Under the pieces are notes generated by a model. The model was not told the origin of the DNA. It worked only from the letters and a program-made list of their open reading frames with translations, and did no database searches. Positions 45,131 to 60,000 of a DNA stretch of 64,000 nt are shown here, one piece after another. The position numbers and the translations under genes are program-made. The stretch lies in the NCBI GenBank assembly GCA_009746045.1, contig RPFO01000104.1, forward strand, positions 5,721,395 to 5,785,394. The letters run 5' to 3'. How positions within the stretch are numbered: the stretch's first letter is position 1; the number at the start of each line of letters is the position of its first letter. This stretch comes from Mesostigma viride. Its lineage: Eukaryota > Streptophyta > Mesostigmatophyceae > Mesostigmatales > Mesostigmataceae.

Positions 45131-48100
45131 TTAGATGTAGACCTGGTGGACATCGCTTTGGCCAAACGCGATGCCGCAAGCGGGACACTTGCGATGCCGC
45201 ATGTCCAAGTTGCGCTTGATGCAGGGGGAGCAGAACAGGTGGAAGCATTTGGTGATGATCACCTGCACGCAAGGAGCAGGCAAGGAGCAGGCAAGGAGCA
45301 GGGGAAGCACAGGCGAAGCACAGGCAGCGCCAAATAAACACGGACAAATTAAGGGTTCTGCAAAGGCCCCGGGTTCCTCATGCCAAAAAAGCGGTCTTAA
45401 TTACACAGAAGACAACTGGTCACATACCCACCTTATCAGAGATGGCAGAAGGAAAACCATAGGGGCAGGGAGTATGGGCAGGGAGTAAGGGGCATTCCGT
45501 GCCCAACAGGCAGACCTGCACCCCACAGAGCCCTGCTCATGAGTTAACGATGGGACCTGAATATTCCTTCACGGCTGCGTGCTTGGGCGTATCACAGACG
45601 CAAGCATACAACGCCGTCCCACAAATTTTGTGCGCATTGCAATCCAAATCCAGGGAAAGAGCGCTTCTGCCACATGTCCGTCATCCCCCAATTTTGATCC
45701 TCCGCGCTATCACTAAGCTGGCATGGCCAGATGGCCACGCGAGCAGAAGGGAGGGGCAACACACAGCTGGCCTGCTTTGTGGATGGGCACCGCTGGCCTG
45801 CTTTGTGGGTGGGCACCGCTGGCCTGCTCCGTTAGTGGAATGGGCGCAGTAAGGCTCTCCAAAGGGGCGAAATGGACACGCATAGGCGCTGACCTTTTAT
45901 AATTTAGCCAAGCCATGCCTATAATGGGACCCCCATGGATGTTGCATTAAGAATTTAGCCATGCTATGCCATGCAGAGAGATGCTCTCTGTAGAGAAGCC
46001 ATGTCCTAGCTCTTGTATAGCCATGATGATCTTCCCCCACATAACATACTCCCCCTTAGCTGGGCATAGTGTGAAGATTATGAGGGTGCAGGTGCCTTGG
46101 TGCACCTAGAGCAAGGGTCGCTTACATTCCCACCCTTGCAGGAAGTAGCCTAGAATGTATTAAAAGCCATATGCCCCTTCTCAGGGATATGTGCTACATT
46201 GACTCCCAACGGAGTAATGTTCCTAATTAATAGGCGCTGACCTTATGCCGGTCGTGGCACACGCTGCACTTCAGGCCTGCCTTTGTTGCAAGAGGAGCGT
46301 CTACGACTTTACTTGGTTGCCTCACCTCCTGCCGGTTGTGGCACACACTGCACTAAAGGCCTGCCTGCCTTACTTGCAAAATGAGCATGATGACTTTGCT
46401 GGCTGCCTCACCTCCTTCTGCCGGTCGCGGCACACGCTGCGCTACAGACCTGCCTTTGTTGCAAAAGGAGCGTTTACGACTCTATTTGGTTGCCTCACCT
46501 CCTTCTGCCGGTCGTGGCACACGCTGCACTTGAGCAGTGTGCGGTACCCCTTGATCTGCTCTGTCAGCTCCTCCACGCCCGCCCCGTGCACACCCGCGTT
46601 GCCCGCCTTGTCCTGCATCCACTTGGCCTTCTCGGTGACGATCGCCAGCGACTCCTCCATGCGCTTGCGCTTGAACCTGGTAGTTGACGGCGTGTCATTT
46701 CACGGCGGGCGGACGAGGGCAAACAGGAGACACAGCAATCCATAAAAACATAACATCGGATATGATCCGTACATCCTCAACATAAGCGATCTAGACGAGG
46801 TGGTGCAGAAGCAATCCATCACATCAACCAACACAGCTATAAAACAAGGTGGTGCAGCAGCAATGAAACACATCATCAAGATGCCTAGAAGCAACCAGGT
46901 GAGGTCGCGCGCTCTGGCGAGCAAAATCAGTGGGAGCACTCTCTCGACGGGAACAAACGACGGATGACCCCCCAGTGCGGGGGGATCTAAGATGCAGCCC
47001 GTTGAGGCAGCGCCCCATGCACGATGAACCAGAGCCATCCTAGCTTTCATGTCAACCCATGACTCGCTTATCTATAACTAGTAACTATTCCTTTACACCA
47101 AGCCGCGGACGTCGTGTAGTCAGCCACCTGGCTATAAAGGCAACTCCTCCGATTCCCTCTCATCCCGACACCCTCCTCACCTTGCTCTGCGCCACCACCA
47201 CCCACCTCTCCTTGTCCACAAACACAATTCATGAAGACAACCCACCTCCCTTTTCCACCACTTACCTCACTTTTCCCACCCAATGACATCAATACCACTC
47301 CACTAAGGCATCCACCCACCTCTCCTTGTCCATCCATCATCCCGCCTCATCACATGACTACATGCACAACAACCCACCTCTCCTTGTCCAGCTCGATCGC
47401 GCTCTCCGCGTGTTGCCGCGCCTTCTCCTCCAGAGACCGGCGCTCCGCCTCCAGCGCCGCACGTGCCTCGGCCGCTGCCATTCCGCTGTCCCTCACCGCG
47501 CGCTTCTGCACCTCCATCGCGCTCTGGAACGAGCGCGCCTCATCGCTCACCTTGTTCAGCTGTTCGGTCAAGTCCTTGATCTGCCAGATTGCCATGGGCC
47601 AAGGGATGGAGAACAGGACGGGAGGAAAAGGGCACAGGGTACGTGCTCGGTCAGGTCCTTGATCTGGCACCAAAAGATGCCCGTGGTTCCAACAGGTCAT
47701 GGTTGCACAATGGGGGACAAGAACAATGGACGCGCGCTCGGTAAGGTCGTTGATCTGTCGCTTATGTGCCGAAAGGGGAAAGGCCAAACATATGATGTTG
47801 CACAATGACTTCTCAAAACGGATGACTTAGAAGCTCCTTGTAACCTCGAAAAAAAAAACAAAAGATGGATTTTCAACTGGCTTCAAAGCCACCTAGAAAA
47901 AAACTAAAAAAGAGCTAGATAGAGACCAAGAAAAAGGCTTTTTCACAGTCCAGAAAAGGCATTTATCCACCACAATAAATGTATCATGTTTATTGTCTTC
48001 TGTGCCCCCACTCCCACTCACGTGCGCCTCCATCTGGCGGATGGCCCCCTTGAGCAGCTCCGCGCCGGCCTCGCTGTCCGCCAGCTGGCGCCGCAGGGCC

Positions 48101-51100
48101 TCGTTGTCGTCTGACAGCATCTGGTGCTGCTGGCGCGCACGGATGCGCTCCGAGAGGAGCTGGGGGGAAGGAGGTGGCGACACACGTAGGCACACGTAAG
48201 GGGTGGAACGAGGCGTCAGTACCCATCATCCTGCAAGACGGTGCTGGTGCGCAAGGGTGCGCTCTGAGAGCAGCTGAAGGGTGCAACACGGCACATGGAA
48301 AGCATTGGAAGAGGGGAGGGTGAGGGCGGGGGGCATCAAACCCATGCATTGGCAAGCAGGTACAGAGATGTGCTCCAAGAGGAGCAGTGAAGGGTGGGGT
48401 TGACAGAGGGTGTGGGGAACTATAGCCATGCCCAAGGGGGAAGTAGGGCGCCCACATGCCATGGGAAACGGGGGCGTGACCGTCTGTACCCATCAACTTG
48501 TTTAGTAAGTAGGCGCTGGTGTGCACGAAATATGGTTCTAGTTCGGTGAGCTCAAACTAGAAAATGGGGAGGTAACAACTTATTAAAATAAACGGAGGCA
48601 AAACGGGTGCCGACCGTCATGCTGCACTGCTCCCGTTCGATCCGCTGTTGCAGGTACCAACACCGGACCATTCTTGAGAGCCACCCCTACACTACACCTG
48701 CGCTATTGCACTCGCCCCCTCCTGTCATCTTGAGCTCCTCCATCAGCTGGTGCAGGTACCAACGCAAGGAGGCCATGCGGTACTCACACCTCCCTTGCAC
48801 ACGCCCTTGACAAGCTACGGTACTCCTCCACATCCGCTCACCGTCATGCTGCACTCCTGTCGGATGAGCCGCCGCAGGGATGAACACCTTACCATCGCTG
48901 CCCAAGTCCTACTGTCGTATTGAACACCAGGCTTCATCAGCTGCTGCCGGCATTACCACACACTAGCGCTACCCACTTGCTGCCTCGTCGCCCGCCTATC
49001 CATTACCGCCGTGTTGTACAGCTCACGATCCCTTACCGCCGTGTTGTACAGCTCACGATCCCTTACCGTCGTGTTGTACAGCTCACGATCCCTCACCGTC
49101 GTGTTGTACAGCTCACGATCCCTTACCGCCGTGTTGTACAGCTCACGATCCCTTACCGTCGTGTTGTACAGCTCACGATCCCTTACCGTCGTGTTGTACA
49201 GCTCACGATCCCTTACCGTCGTGTTGTACAGCTCACGATCCCTTACCGCCGTGTTGTACAGCTCACGATCCCTTACCGTCGTGTTGTACAGCTCACGATC
49301 CCTTACCGTCGTGTTGTACAGCTCACGATCCCTTACCGCCGTGTTGTACAGCTCACGATCCCTTACCGTCGTGTTGTACAGCTCACGATCCCTTACCGTC
49401 GTGTTGCACTCCTCCCGCTCGATCAACTGCTGCAGCAGCCGCGCGTTCTGCGCCTGCATGTCCTCGTACGCGGCGCCGATCACCTCAATCTCGTTCATGT
49501 ACGACTCGCCCTCCTCCGCCTTGCTGCGCATCGCTGCCTTGAGCTCTGCCGCCTCCCTGGAGGGGTGGTTATTATGAAATTCAACGCAGCAGAGAGAAGC
49601 ACAGCGGGAGGGGGTGGGGGTGAGGGGGAGGGCTGCTTGTAAGGCAAACGATCCTTCATAACCTCACACAAGATCTCTCCCGTGCCTACGGGTGGGTGAC
49701 TGGACGTCGGGTTATGACGAGCACGAGATCATCCGGGTGCGTGGGGAGCTTGACCCCATGATATAACCGAAAGGGTGAGAGATTTTGCTTACTAGACAAA
49801 CTTACTCGCTTATTAGACAAACAAGCTTGGTTGGGCAAGTCTTTGGTCATCAATGGCGACAGAAAAGGAAAACAGATAGCAGGATACGGAAAAAAATTCT
49901 TATCCATTTGGCGTGATCAGACTGACGTGCAAATGTGTCAATCCACAGTGCCGGGCGATGCCAGGCTTAAGACTGGGGCGACAATACATGTCATCATATC
50001 ACAACTAATGACAAACAAACCCGAACGAAACTTTTGCAAAAAAGACCTAAACATCCGGTAACGATAAACTCAAATAATGAAAGTGATCAGACTGACGTGC
50101 AAATGTGTCAATCCACAGTGCCGGGCGATGCCAGGCTTAAGACTGGGGCGACAATACATGTCATCGTATCACAACTACTGACAAACAAACCCGAACGAAA
50201 CTTTTGCAAAAAAGACCTAAACATCCGGCAACGATAAACTCAAATAATGAAAGTGATCAGACTGACGTGCAAATGTGTCAATCCACAGTGCCGGGCGATG
50301 CCAGGCTTAAGACTGGGGCGACAATACATGTCATCATATCACAACTACTGACAAACAAACCCGAATGAAACTTTTGCAAAAAAGACCTAAACATCCGGCA
50401 ACGATAAACTCAAATAATGAAAGTGATCAGACTGACGTGCAAATGTGTCAATCCACAGTGCCAGGCGATGCCAGGCTTAAGACTGGGGCGACAATACATG
50501 TCATCATATCACAACTACAGCCAAATAAACCCGAACGAAACTTTTGCAAAAAAGCCCTAAACATCCGGCAACGATAAACTCAAATAATGAAAGTGATCAG
50601 ACTGACGTGCAAATGTGTCAATCCACAGTGCCAGGCGATGCCAGGCTTAAGACTGGGGCGACAATACATGTCATCACATCACAACTACAGCCAAACAAAC
50701 CCGAACGAAACTTTTGCAAAAAAGCCCTAAACATCCGGCAACGATAAATTCAAACAATGAAAGTGATCAGACTGACGTGCAAATGTGTCAATCCACAGTG
50801 CCGGGCGATGCCAGGCTTAAGACTGGGGCGACAATACATGTCATCACATCACAACTACTGACGAACAAACCCAAACGAAACATTGCATAAAAGACCTGAA
50901 CATCCGGCAACGATAAATTCAAATAATGAAAGTGATCAGACTGACGTGCAAATGTGTCAATCCACAGTGCCGGGCGATGCCAGGCTTAAGACTGGGGCGA
51001 CAATACATGTCATCATATCACAACTACTGACAAAATAACCTAAACGAAACTTTTGCAAAAAAGACCTGAACCTCCGGCAATTATAAATTCAAACTATGAA

Positions 51101-53987
51101 AGTGATCAGACTGACGTGCAAATGTGTCAATCCACAGTGCCGGGCGATGCCAGGCTTAAGACTGGGGCGACAATACATGTCATCATATCACAACTACTGA
51201 CAAACAAACCCAAACGAAACTTTTGCAAAAAAGCCATAAACATCCGGCAACGATAAATTCAAATAACGAAAGTGATCAGACTGACGTGCAAATGTGTCAA
51301 TCCACAGTGCCGGGCGATGCCAGGCTTAAGACTGGGGCGACAATACATGTCATCATATCACAACTACTGACAAACGAACCTAAACGAAAAATTGCAAAAA
51401 AGACCTAAACATCCGGCAACGATAAATTCAAAAAATGAAAGTGATCAGACTGACGTGCAAAATGTGTCAATCCACAGTGCCGGGCGATGCCAGGCTTAAG
51501 ACTGGGGCGACAATACATGTCATCATATCACCTTTTACACAGCCAACGCGACATCAGGCACGGCGTGGACTCTTCCACCGATACCACTGCCGCCCCACCA
51601 CTAATGAAAACACCTGACCCCGCCAACACCAACAGCAGCACCCCACCCAACCACCCCAACAGCCCTACACTCCACAGCCCAAACTAGATTAAGTAAATGC
51701 CCCCCCAGAATTCTTGGCCTCACAGAACCCCCCTTAGCTCCCCCCAACATCCACCTACCTGTATACAGCGCCTCCCTCGCCTGCAACCCTCCCCCATCCT
51801 CACCCCTGCGCAGCCCCCCCTGCAAAGCTTTGCCACCATGCCCCCCACCCCCCCGTGTATTTCTGCAAGCTACCCACCCAACCATGCAAAAAACCTACAA
51901 CATCTCCCTCCATCCCCCCACCCTTTGCACACTCCGTTCCCCGTAACCCTGCGCCCCATTTGGTATCCCACCATGGGGTGACCCATCCAACGTACATTAC
52001 CTACTCTGCCTACCTCTGCGCAGCATCCACACAAACTGGCCTCGTCCCTCGCCCCCCTACCTCTGCGCGGCGCCCAGGTCGGCGCGGACCCGCTCTGTCT
52101 CGGCCTGCGCCGCCTCCAGCTCCTTGCGCGCGGCGGCCTCGGCCGCCTCTGCTTTCTGGGCCTTGAGCCGCAGCGGGTGCTCCCCCAACCGCCGCCGCAG
52201 GTCCTCGGCCTCCTTGGTCGCGCGCACTTCCGCCGTGCGGGCCGCAGCGATATCACTGCTTGCACACACAAGCGTAGGCAAGGCACAGACAACGCAGACG
52301 GTCACGTGGGCAAGCGCAGCCAGGCACATGCAACAAGCACAGACACGGGTGAGCACGCACAACAAGTGAACGGTGGCGTGTGCAAGTGCAGGGGGGTGTT
52401 GGCAAGCATGAACGAGTGAACACAAGGGTAAGCAACTGCACACAGGTGGTTACGCACGCTGGCACATCCTCATGCATTCATGGAAACCTTCTACCCGATG
52501 CAGTCTTCGCAAGCATGCATGCACGCTGGCATGTCGTGGTGAACATTTTACACCCTTTCGAACCCCTGGCAAACAAGGGGCCACGTATGTCACCATGTGA
52601 CCATGCCCTAAACCTGCTTATGTCTCAAGCACATATGCTGGCATGCCCTCACAAAAGCCTTCTATGCTGCGAGGTACGCGTTTACGTACGCCAGCATGTC
52701 CCAACCACCCATGTGGACCTCCCACTCATGTGGACCTCATATTGCGGTTTTGTGCGCTGGTACATGCCCATGCGCTAGACCTCCCCACATCGCAAGCATG
52801 CACGCTGGCATATCGGCGGCGCTTCTCATGCCGTTGTTCAAACTTTGAATCATCCCGGGTGGAACCGTCCCTGCTTGTTTACTTCTAAACAGGTCACACG
52901 TAGACTAGTCACAAGTAGACAGGTCACAAATAGACGCGCCACAACAGCACGGGCGACGTACGCCGGCACGTCCGCGACGCTCCGCATGACCTCCACAAAC
53001 GCGCGCATGTCGCACTCCCGCTCGCGCAGCACGGCCGCCTGCTGCTCTAGCTCCTCCACGCGCGCCGCCTGCGCCGCAAGCCGCCGCTCGGCCTCCTCCA
53101 GCTTGCGCACCTGGGGGAAGGGAGACATGCAAAATAGGGTGGACAGCATCGGGGTGGCGGTGGGAATGCGTTTGTGTGTGTGCGTTTGTGTGTGTGCGTT
53201 TGTGTGTGTGTGTGTGTGTGTGTGCAAGGACAGCAAGGTAAAATGTAAGATATCGAAAAACAAATGATTATGCAAATACGTCCAGTTTGGGCACCTGGTG
53301 GTGGCGGTGGTTGGGGGGGGGGGGGGAGACATGGGGATGCTTAAAATGGGCATGCACAAAGTCATGCCAATGCAACCGCGCATACAACCCAGCCCATACC
53401 AACTCTAGTTTAGCCCACCTTGGCATCCACGGCAGCTTTTAATAATCCCTTCCTCGAGCCACCCCCGACCCCACCCCCCACACGTGATTTGACTTCAATT
53501 TCGTTTTCTGCCCACTTTGTATGTATTATCAGTGTATTGCCCTGCCCCCCCCCCCTCCTTGGCGTCCACCAACTCTTCCCCCCCCCCCTCCCCCTCTCTC
53601 ATTTGCGTCCACCAACTCTCCCCCCCTGCTCACCTTCGCGTCCACGGCGGCGGCCATCTCGCTGGCCTTCACACGGCAACTCTCCAGCTTGGCCACCTCC
53701 TTGGTGGCCGCCGCCAGCTCCCCCTGCAGCAGCTTCCCTTTCTTCTGCAGCGTGGCCACCATCACCTTGAGCTCCGACACCGTCTCCCCCCGCCCCTCGG
53801 CCAGCTTGGCCTGCTCCAGCTTGAGCACCAGCTCGTCGCGTTCCTGCCGCAGCGCCGCCATGCTGGCATCTGCCTCCCTCGCGCGCTGCTCCGCCATCTC
53901 GCCCAAGCGACGGGCCACGGCAGCCACGTCGGCCTTGACCTTGTCCTCCCGTTCTTGAAGGGCCAGCGTGTGCCGTTCGCGCTGGAG

Positions 53988-54026
<39 letters not shown>

Positions 54027-57000
54027 GGTTGGGTTGGGTTGGGTTGGGTTGGGTTGGGTTGGGTTGGGTTGGGTTGGGTTGGGTTGGGTTGGGTTGGGTT
54101 GGGTTGGGTTGGGTTGGGTTGGGTTGGGTTGGGTGTGGTGTGGGGGTGGGTGGGTGGGTGGGTGGGTGGGTGGGTGGGTGGGTGGGTGGGTGGGTGGGTG
54201 GGAAGGGGGCAAGGGGACAGAACAACAAGGGAAGCAAGAGGGGGGGGGGGGCAAAGATGAGAAAAAGAAATGACGGGGAGGCAAGGGACAGGGGGAGAGA
54301 GGGGATGGCACAGGCGAAAATGGGACTAAGGGGGAGGATCTTGGGGGGGGGGGGGGGGGGGGGAAGTGGGGTGAGGCTGGGGGGAAAGCGAAAAGCGGGG
54401 AAAAGAGGCAGAAGTTGACCAGGGAAGTGCATATCACGTGTGAAGGTGGGAAGAGGGAGGGGGGAAGAACCGGAAATCAAATTCGTGCCTGGACCATGAC
54501 ATGGTGACTATGCGCCAACAGCCATGCGGTATATAATAAGACAACCAAAGACGCCGGCTCAGGGTTTAGGCTCCAGGGTTTGAAGGTAAGGAATGGACAC
54601 AGCACATTCTTCACCTGCTGTTCCTCCATGGCTGTTTTGCGATACATGCGATGCACCCATCGGCTCACCTGCGACTCCTCCACGAATGCCTAGGTATCAC
54701 GGCATGCATCAAATCGACATATCCACCGTGCCTCACCTGCAGCTCCTCCACGGCCAGCCGGTACTTCTCCAGGTCCTGCGCCATTTGCATCACCTGCGTG
54801 CACACAAGCGCACAGGGGGGGGGGGCATCCCAAGAGGTGAGGGTGTGTCCCAATGGACGGGGGGGCACCCCGAGAGGGGGGCATGTCGCAAGGGTGGAAG
54901 GGATTTGTTCAAGGGCATCCAAATGATGTGCTGGACGTGGAATGTCACATACTCGGCTGATGGCTTGGCGCAGCTGTACAAGCGGGGGGGGGAGTGGTTG
55001 AGGGGGTCCTGGCCGTTGTGCAAAATCTGGTGTGAAACCTGGATATACAACGAGCAAGTTCCATACGCACAGCAAAGTATACATGACTTGGAAAAGCCAA
55101 CAGAGGGGCTGCCTTGCAAAGTCCATGCAACCTCTCGGTCAAGTCTACCAATGCAAAGTCTAGCTGATGGGCAATTGCCCTTCAGGTCCACCTGACCTAC
55201 ACACTGCTCATGGCCCGGGCCTCCGCCCACCCGCCCGCCTGCCTGCCCGCCTGCACCATGCTGTTGCGCAAATAACAAGCAGCTCTTGGCCACGTTCTCG
55301 TCGCTGCGCTACTTTAACCTACGACGCGGTCACAATGCATCACACCTCCCCGCACCCACATGCATTGAGCGCAAAGAATAGGCAACTGTTGGCCACGTGC
55401 GCGTCATGGCACTATCCTTGCGCAGGGTACTTGCGGCAGGATTCGTGAAACACCCACCTGGTTCTGCAGGGCCAAGAACAGGCGAGAGTTGACCACGCGC
55501 GCGTCGCTGCATGATACTACCCTACGAAATTCGCCAGTCGCCCCATCATCACTTACACCCCACGCCCGCACTGACCTGGTTCTGCAGTGCCAGGAACAAT
55601 CGCGAGTTGACCACGTGCGCGTCGCTGCGCAGCTTCTCTTCCAGCCCTCGCTTCTCCTCCTCCAACCGGAGCGTGCTCTCGTGGAACGCCTCCAGCTCCT
55701 TGAGCCGGCTGTCCGCCAGCATCTGCCACCAAGCACCGCCACCAAGCACCGCCACCAGTCCGACAGCCAGCCAGACAACCAGTCACATTTCAAAAAGTAT
55801 GCTTTTATTAGCTACAGTAGATATGTTCAGTGCGAATGTCATAAGTTGACATTTACTTCATGTCCAGCCTTCTATCACGTGACCAAGGGCGGTTGCCTGG
55901 CAAAGCTCTACAAGGCATGCACGGACATCGTCGACGCACAGATATCGTCAAGTTGTTCGCGGATATGCTCATGGCACCATCACACATGCATTCAGCATGA
56001 GGACAGGGTTACCAAGGGCGTCATCGGCTTTCGCATGGAGCAGGCGAAAATTGGCACGTGGAGGGGGGCATGTGCATGGTGGCAGGTGGGGTGTCGGCGC
56101 AACGCGCTAGCAACTAGGGCAGTCACTGGTTGAGGCCGATGGCGCTTGTTCAGGTGCGAGATGAAACAAGGGGGGACCACAGGAGGGAGTCGTCGCTCAC
56201 ATAGAAAAAAAAAAACGACCCTTCACACCGTTGCACCGCCCACCTGCGCATGCCCACACCCTTGCTGCCACAACGCTGCCAGCACACCCACACCCATATG
56301 AGCATGGCCTTTCCTCCCAATCAGGGGACCACGAAACAAGAGGGACCACCCAACAAGGGGGACCACCGAACGCTAAGTCTCACGCTGCTGCCACACCCAC
56401 CTGCGCATGCCCCAGCTCCTCCCTGGCCTCAGCCAACTTGTTCTTAAGCTCGCTGCTCTCCGCGCGCACCGCCGCCGCGACCGCCGCCGACCCCGCGGCC
56501 CCTCCATACCCGTCCCCGGCCCCTCTGCTGTCGTTGCCCCTGTCATCGGTGACCACAGAGCCTGACGGCCCGACCACGCCCGACCCGTTGCGTACGAGCG
56601 GCTCATCGCCCCCCTTGCCATCCTCCAGCTTGGCGGTGCGTGGGGCAGCATCGCCCACACCGATGGCGCCGCACGCACTGCTCCCGCTACCGTCCTTGAG
56701 GCCCAAGGGGACGTGGTTGGGGCGGGGGACGAGCGGGCCGCTGGACTTGGCCGTGGCAAGCCGCCGGCGGGTGACCTCAAGGTCATATGTCATCGTTTGC
56801 AGCTCATCTGGGGGGGGGGAAGGGAATGGGGGGAGGTTGGGGGGGGGGGGGGGCAATGGGGAAGTTAGCGTAGGAGAGTGTTGGGGTAGTAAGTGGGGAA
56901 CAATAGGGTTGTGGGGCATGCTTTGGGGGTGTTTAGGTGGGCCATACCTTTGTGGTGTGCTGGGAGGTAGGTCCGAAAAGGGGTGGTGGGCAACGAGCAG

Positions 57001-60000
57001 CAGCACCGTTGAAAGTAATGGGCGCCTTGATGAAGGGCGACATCAGCGGCAAAACGCTACGTGTGCGAGGGCACATCCATCCCATAAAGGCCCTTCCCTT
57101 CACCCTCCCCCATGCTCATTTCGCCTGCCAATCCACTAGCCTGATGCGGCCACTGACCCAGCCAAAAAAAAAATCACACCCGCTCACCCCGCACGTGCCC
57201 GAAGCCACCAAGTCCTCACCCTGCAGCTGGCCGATGCGGCACAGGTTGCGCGTGTGGCTGTCCTGATACGCTGACAGCTCGGCCGCCATGCCTGCATGCC
57301 TCGCCTGCAGCTCATCCGCAAGCCCCCGCGTGGTGGCCAGCTCTGCGCGCGTGGCCTGCAGCTCCGCGAGCACCGCGGGGGCGAGGCCTCCACCGTCTGC
57401 AGCCGCATGGGCACACGTGGGGATGGGATCATGGAGGAACGAGGGGCACGGAATGAGCATGGGCCTGGGCAAGGGCATCAGCATGGCCACGGGCACCCAT
57501 CAACGCTGCCACCGCCTGGGCCCAGAAACTGTGAACCCCAACAACCTTACTAGGGGCTGCTGTGCGACCCGATCGAGCATGGATAAGGGCAGGGGCAGAG
57601 GCAAACGCTTGGGCAGGAGCTTGGGCAGGAGCTTAGGAAGAATATTGGGCAGGAGCTTGGGCATGCGATTGAGCAGGTGCTTGGGCATGCGATTGGGCAG
57701 GAGCTTGGGCATGCGATTGAGCAGGCGCTTGGGAATGAGGTTGGGCACGAGACAGGGAACAAGGCAGAGGCACATGGGATGGGTGCATGCCCGTGCAACA
57801 CCAGCAGGCAAACACCAGCAGGCCATTCCTACGCACATACACATTAGCATGAGAACGAGCCCAGGGCAAGTACACATGCATGCACGGGGCGCATGGCCAA
57901 ACCGAAACTTACCCTACCCCATCCACCCCGCAGACTCTACCACCTCTACCCCACCCACCCCGGCTGTGCTGCTTCTCTGCGCCATGCTATACCCTGAACC
58001 CTACAATCCCAACCCACCGCGGCTGTGCTGCTCAAGCGCCGCAGCAAGCGCGTCATTGCGCCGCCGCTGCGCGTCGATCGCCGCCAGCACAGTCTCCAGC
58101 AGAGCCGCCGTGTCGCCGCGCTTGGCCACCAGCGCTGCTTCCACCCGCACCGCCTCCAGCTGCTCCGCAGCGTCGTCCCCATGCGCACTGCCGTTGTCCT
58201 TGTCGTTGTCGCCGTTCTCGGTTTTGACGACCGCGCAGTCGGCGCCGCGCGGCTGTGTTGTGCACACACGCACGCGTTCAGCAAGAATACGGAGGAAGAG
58301 TTTTGAGCAACGGCGCAATGCACACATACACAACTCCACCGTCGGCGCCGCGCGGCTGGTGGTTGTTCATGCCAAGTGCCCACGTGTGTGTGTGTGTGCG
58401 TGCGTGTGTGTGTGCGTGTGCGTGTGTCACGTATCCAACAAACACGGGTTGCCACAGACATGCACTATGCATCAGACAAGCGTGTGAATTCGCTGTGTTG
58501 GCTGTGACAAATTTGTTGTGCCATGCATCCAGCAAAGAAGAGTACACGCCGCCACGCACCATGCGCGCAGTTGCCATGCAGCACATACACGAGGCACCCT
58601 GCATTGGTACCTTCACGTTCCGACTGACCCATGCATCAGGCAGGTGCAGGGGCAAGCGGCCCCACCACGCACATCAACCAAGTACGTAAAGCGCCCCGGC
58701 ATGCGCATACTCCACAGCCATTGCACATGGGACTACCCCGACACGACTCCGTACCCCCAAACTAGCATCCAGAACACACGAGGAGGGCACGCATCGGAAA
58801 TCTTGGTGGAAGAACTACACAAAAGCTGTGGAAAGGCATGAGAGAAACTAAAGATTCCCACCATGTGAGGACCGGCATGCCTTGATGTGAGGGGATAGCC
58901 GCCGGCTCGAGAGAGGCAGGTCGTCCCCAGTTCTGCCATGCCCCAAGCATCCTCTTTTCGGTCACATTCACTTCACACACCCTTCTATCCGCAACCCTTC
59001 CCCCCCTACCACCCCGGGCAGCCGCCCTCCCTACCTGCGTGTTGCTCTGATCCCGTGCCCCTACCGACGCGGTCAGCCGCTGCAAGAACAGCCTGCCTGC
59101 CTGCGCGTTTGTCGGCGTGATGTCTGGCGGCGGGGGGCAGAGGGAGTGATGGTGGGTGGGGAAGCAGGGAATTACACGCACAAGTGGAGGAGCGGGTGAG
59201 GAGCCGCAAGGCAGCAAGAGGACAAGCGCAGGCGAGCAGGTGAGCAAAGCAGTCCCAAAAACGAGCTGACTTACCACATGCCACATGGTGCATCGCATAA
59301 GACACATGGCGCTGTGGCGCATGACTGCCCGACGCCGTGCAAGCTCGTAATCCTACCCAACAACACCATCACCGACTCTCCAGAATACAACCCAACCCCC
59401 GGACAACACATCGTCACCTTGTTGACTGACATGCTACCAACAGCTCGACGGAACCAGAGCCATATGCTGTCCACCTGCCAAGCTCCGTAAGACCTAAATA
59501 GCTACAGGCATGGATATAAGATAGCGGCAGGCTTGAGCTACCATGGTCCAATTTCTCCATAGAACGGCCTGCGCTGGTTGTCCCTCATGGTCACTATAGA
59601 ATAGTAATGCCATGCCTGCGCTGGTTGTCCCATGGATATCATGGTCACCATAGAATAGTAATGCCATGCCTGCGCTGGTTGTCTCATGGATATCATGGTC
59701 ACTATAGAATAGTAATGCCATGCCTGCGCTGGTTGTCCCATGGATATCATGGTCACCATAGAATAGTAATGCCATGCCTGCGCTGGTTGTCTCATGGATA
59801 TCATGGTCACTATAGAATAGTAATGCCATGCCTGCGCTGGTTGTCTCATGGACACCATGGTCACTATAGAATAGTAATGCCATGCCTGCGCTGGTTGTCT
59901 CATGGATATCATGGTCACTATAGAATAGTAATGCCATGCCTGCGCTGGTTGTCCCATGGATATCATGGTCACTATAGAATAGTAATGCCATGCCTGCGCT

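Noticed and set aside
48920-49642. Open frame of 240 codons with YRRVVQLTIP repeats
   Set aside because: It is the antisense translation of the 30-bp intronic minisatellite following a BRE1 donor.
49905-51535. Possible CRISPR-like array
   Set aside because: The units are about 170 bp, contiguous and without spacers, and the genome is eukaryotic with introns.
54026-54130. GGGTT array as an interstitial telomere
   Set aside because: It is flanked by GT and GGGT arrays in an intron and grades into them; nothing shows that this organism's telomere is TTGGG.
56231-57139. 302-codon plus-strand frame opposite BRE1
   Set aside because: It lies antisense to a well-supported BRE1 exon (56807-56401) and continues through introns with no domain.
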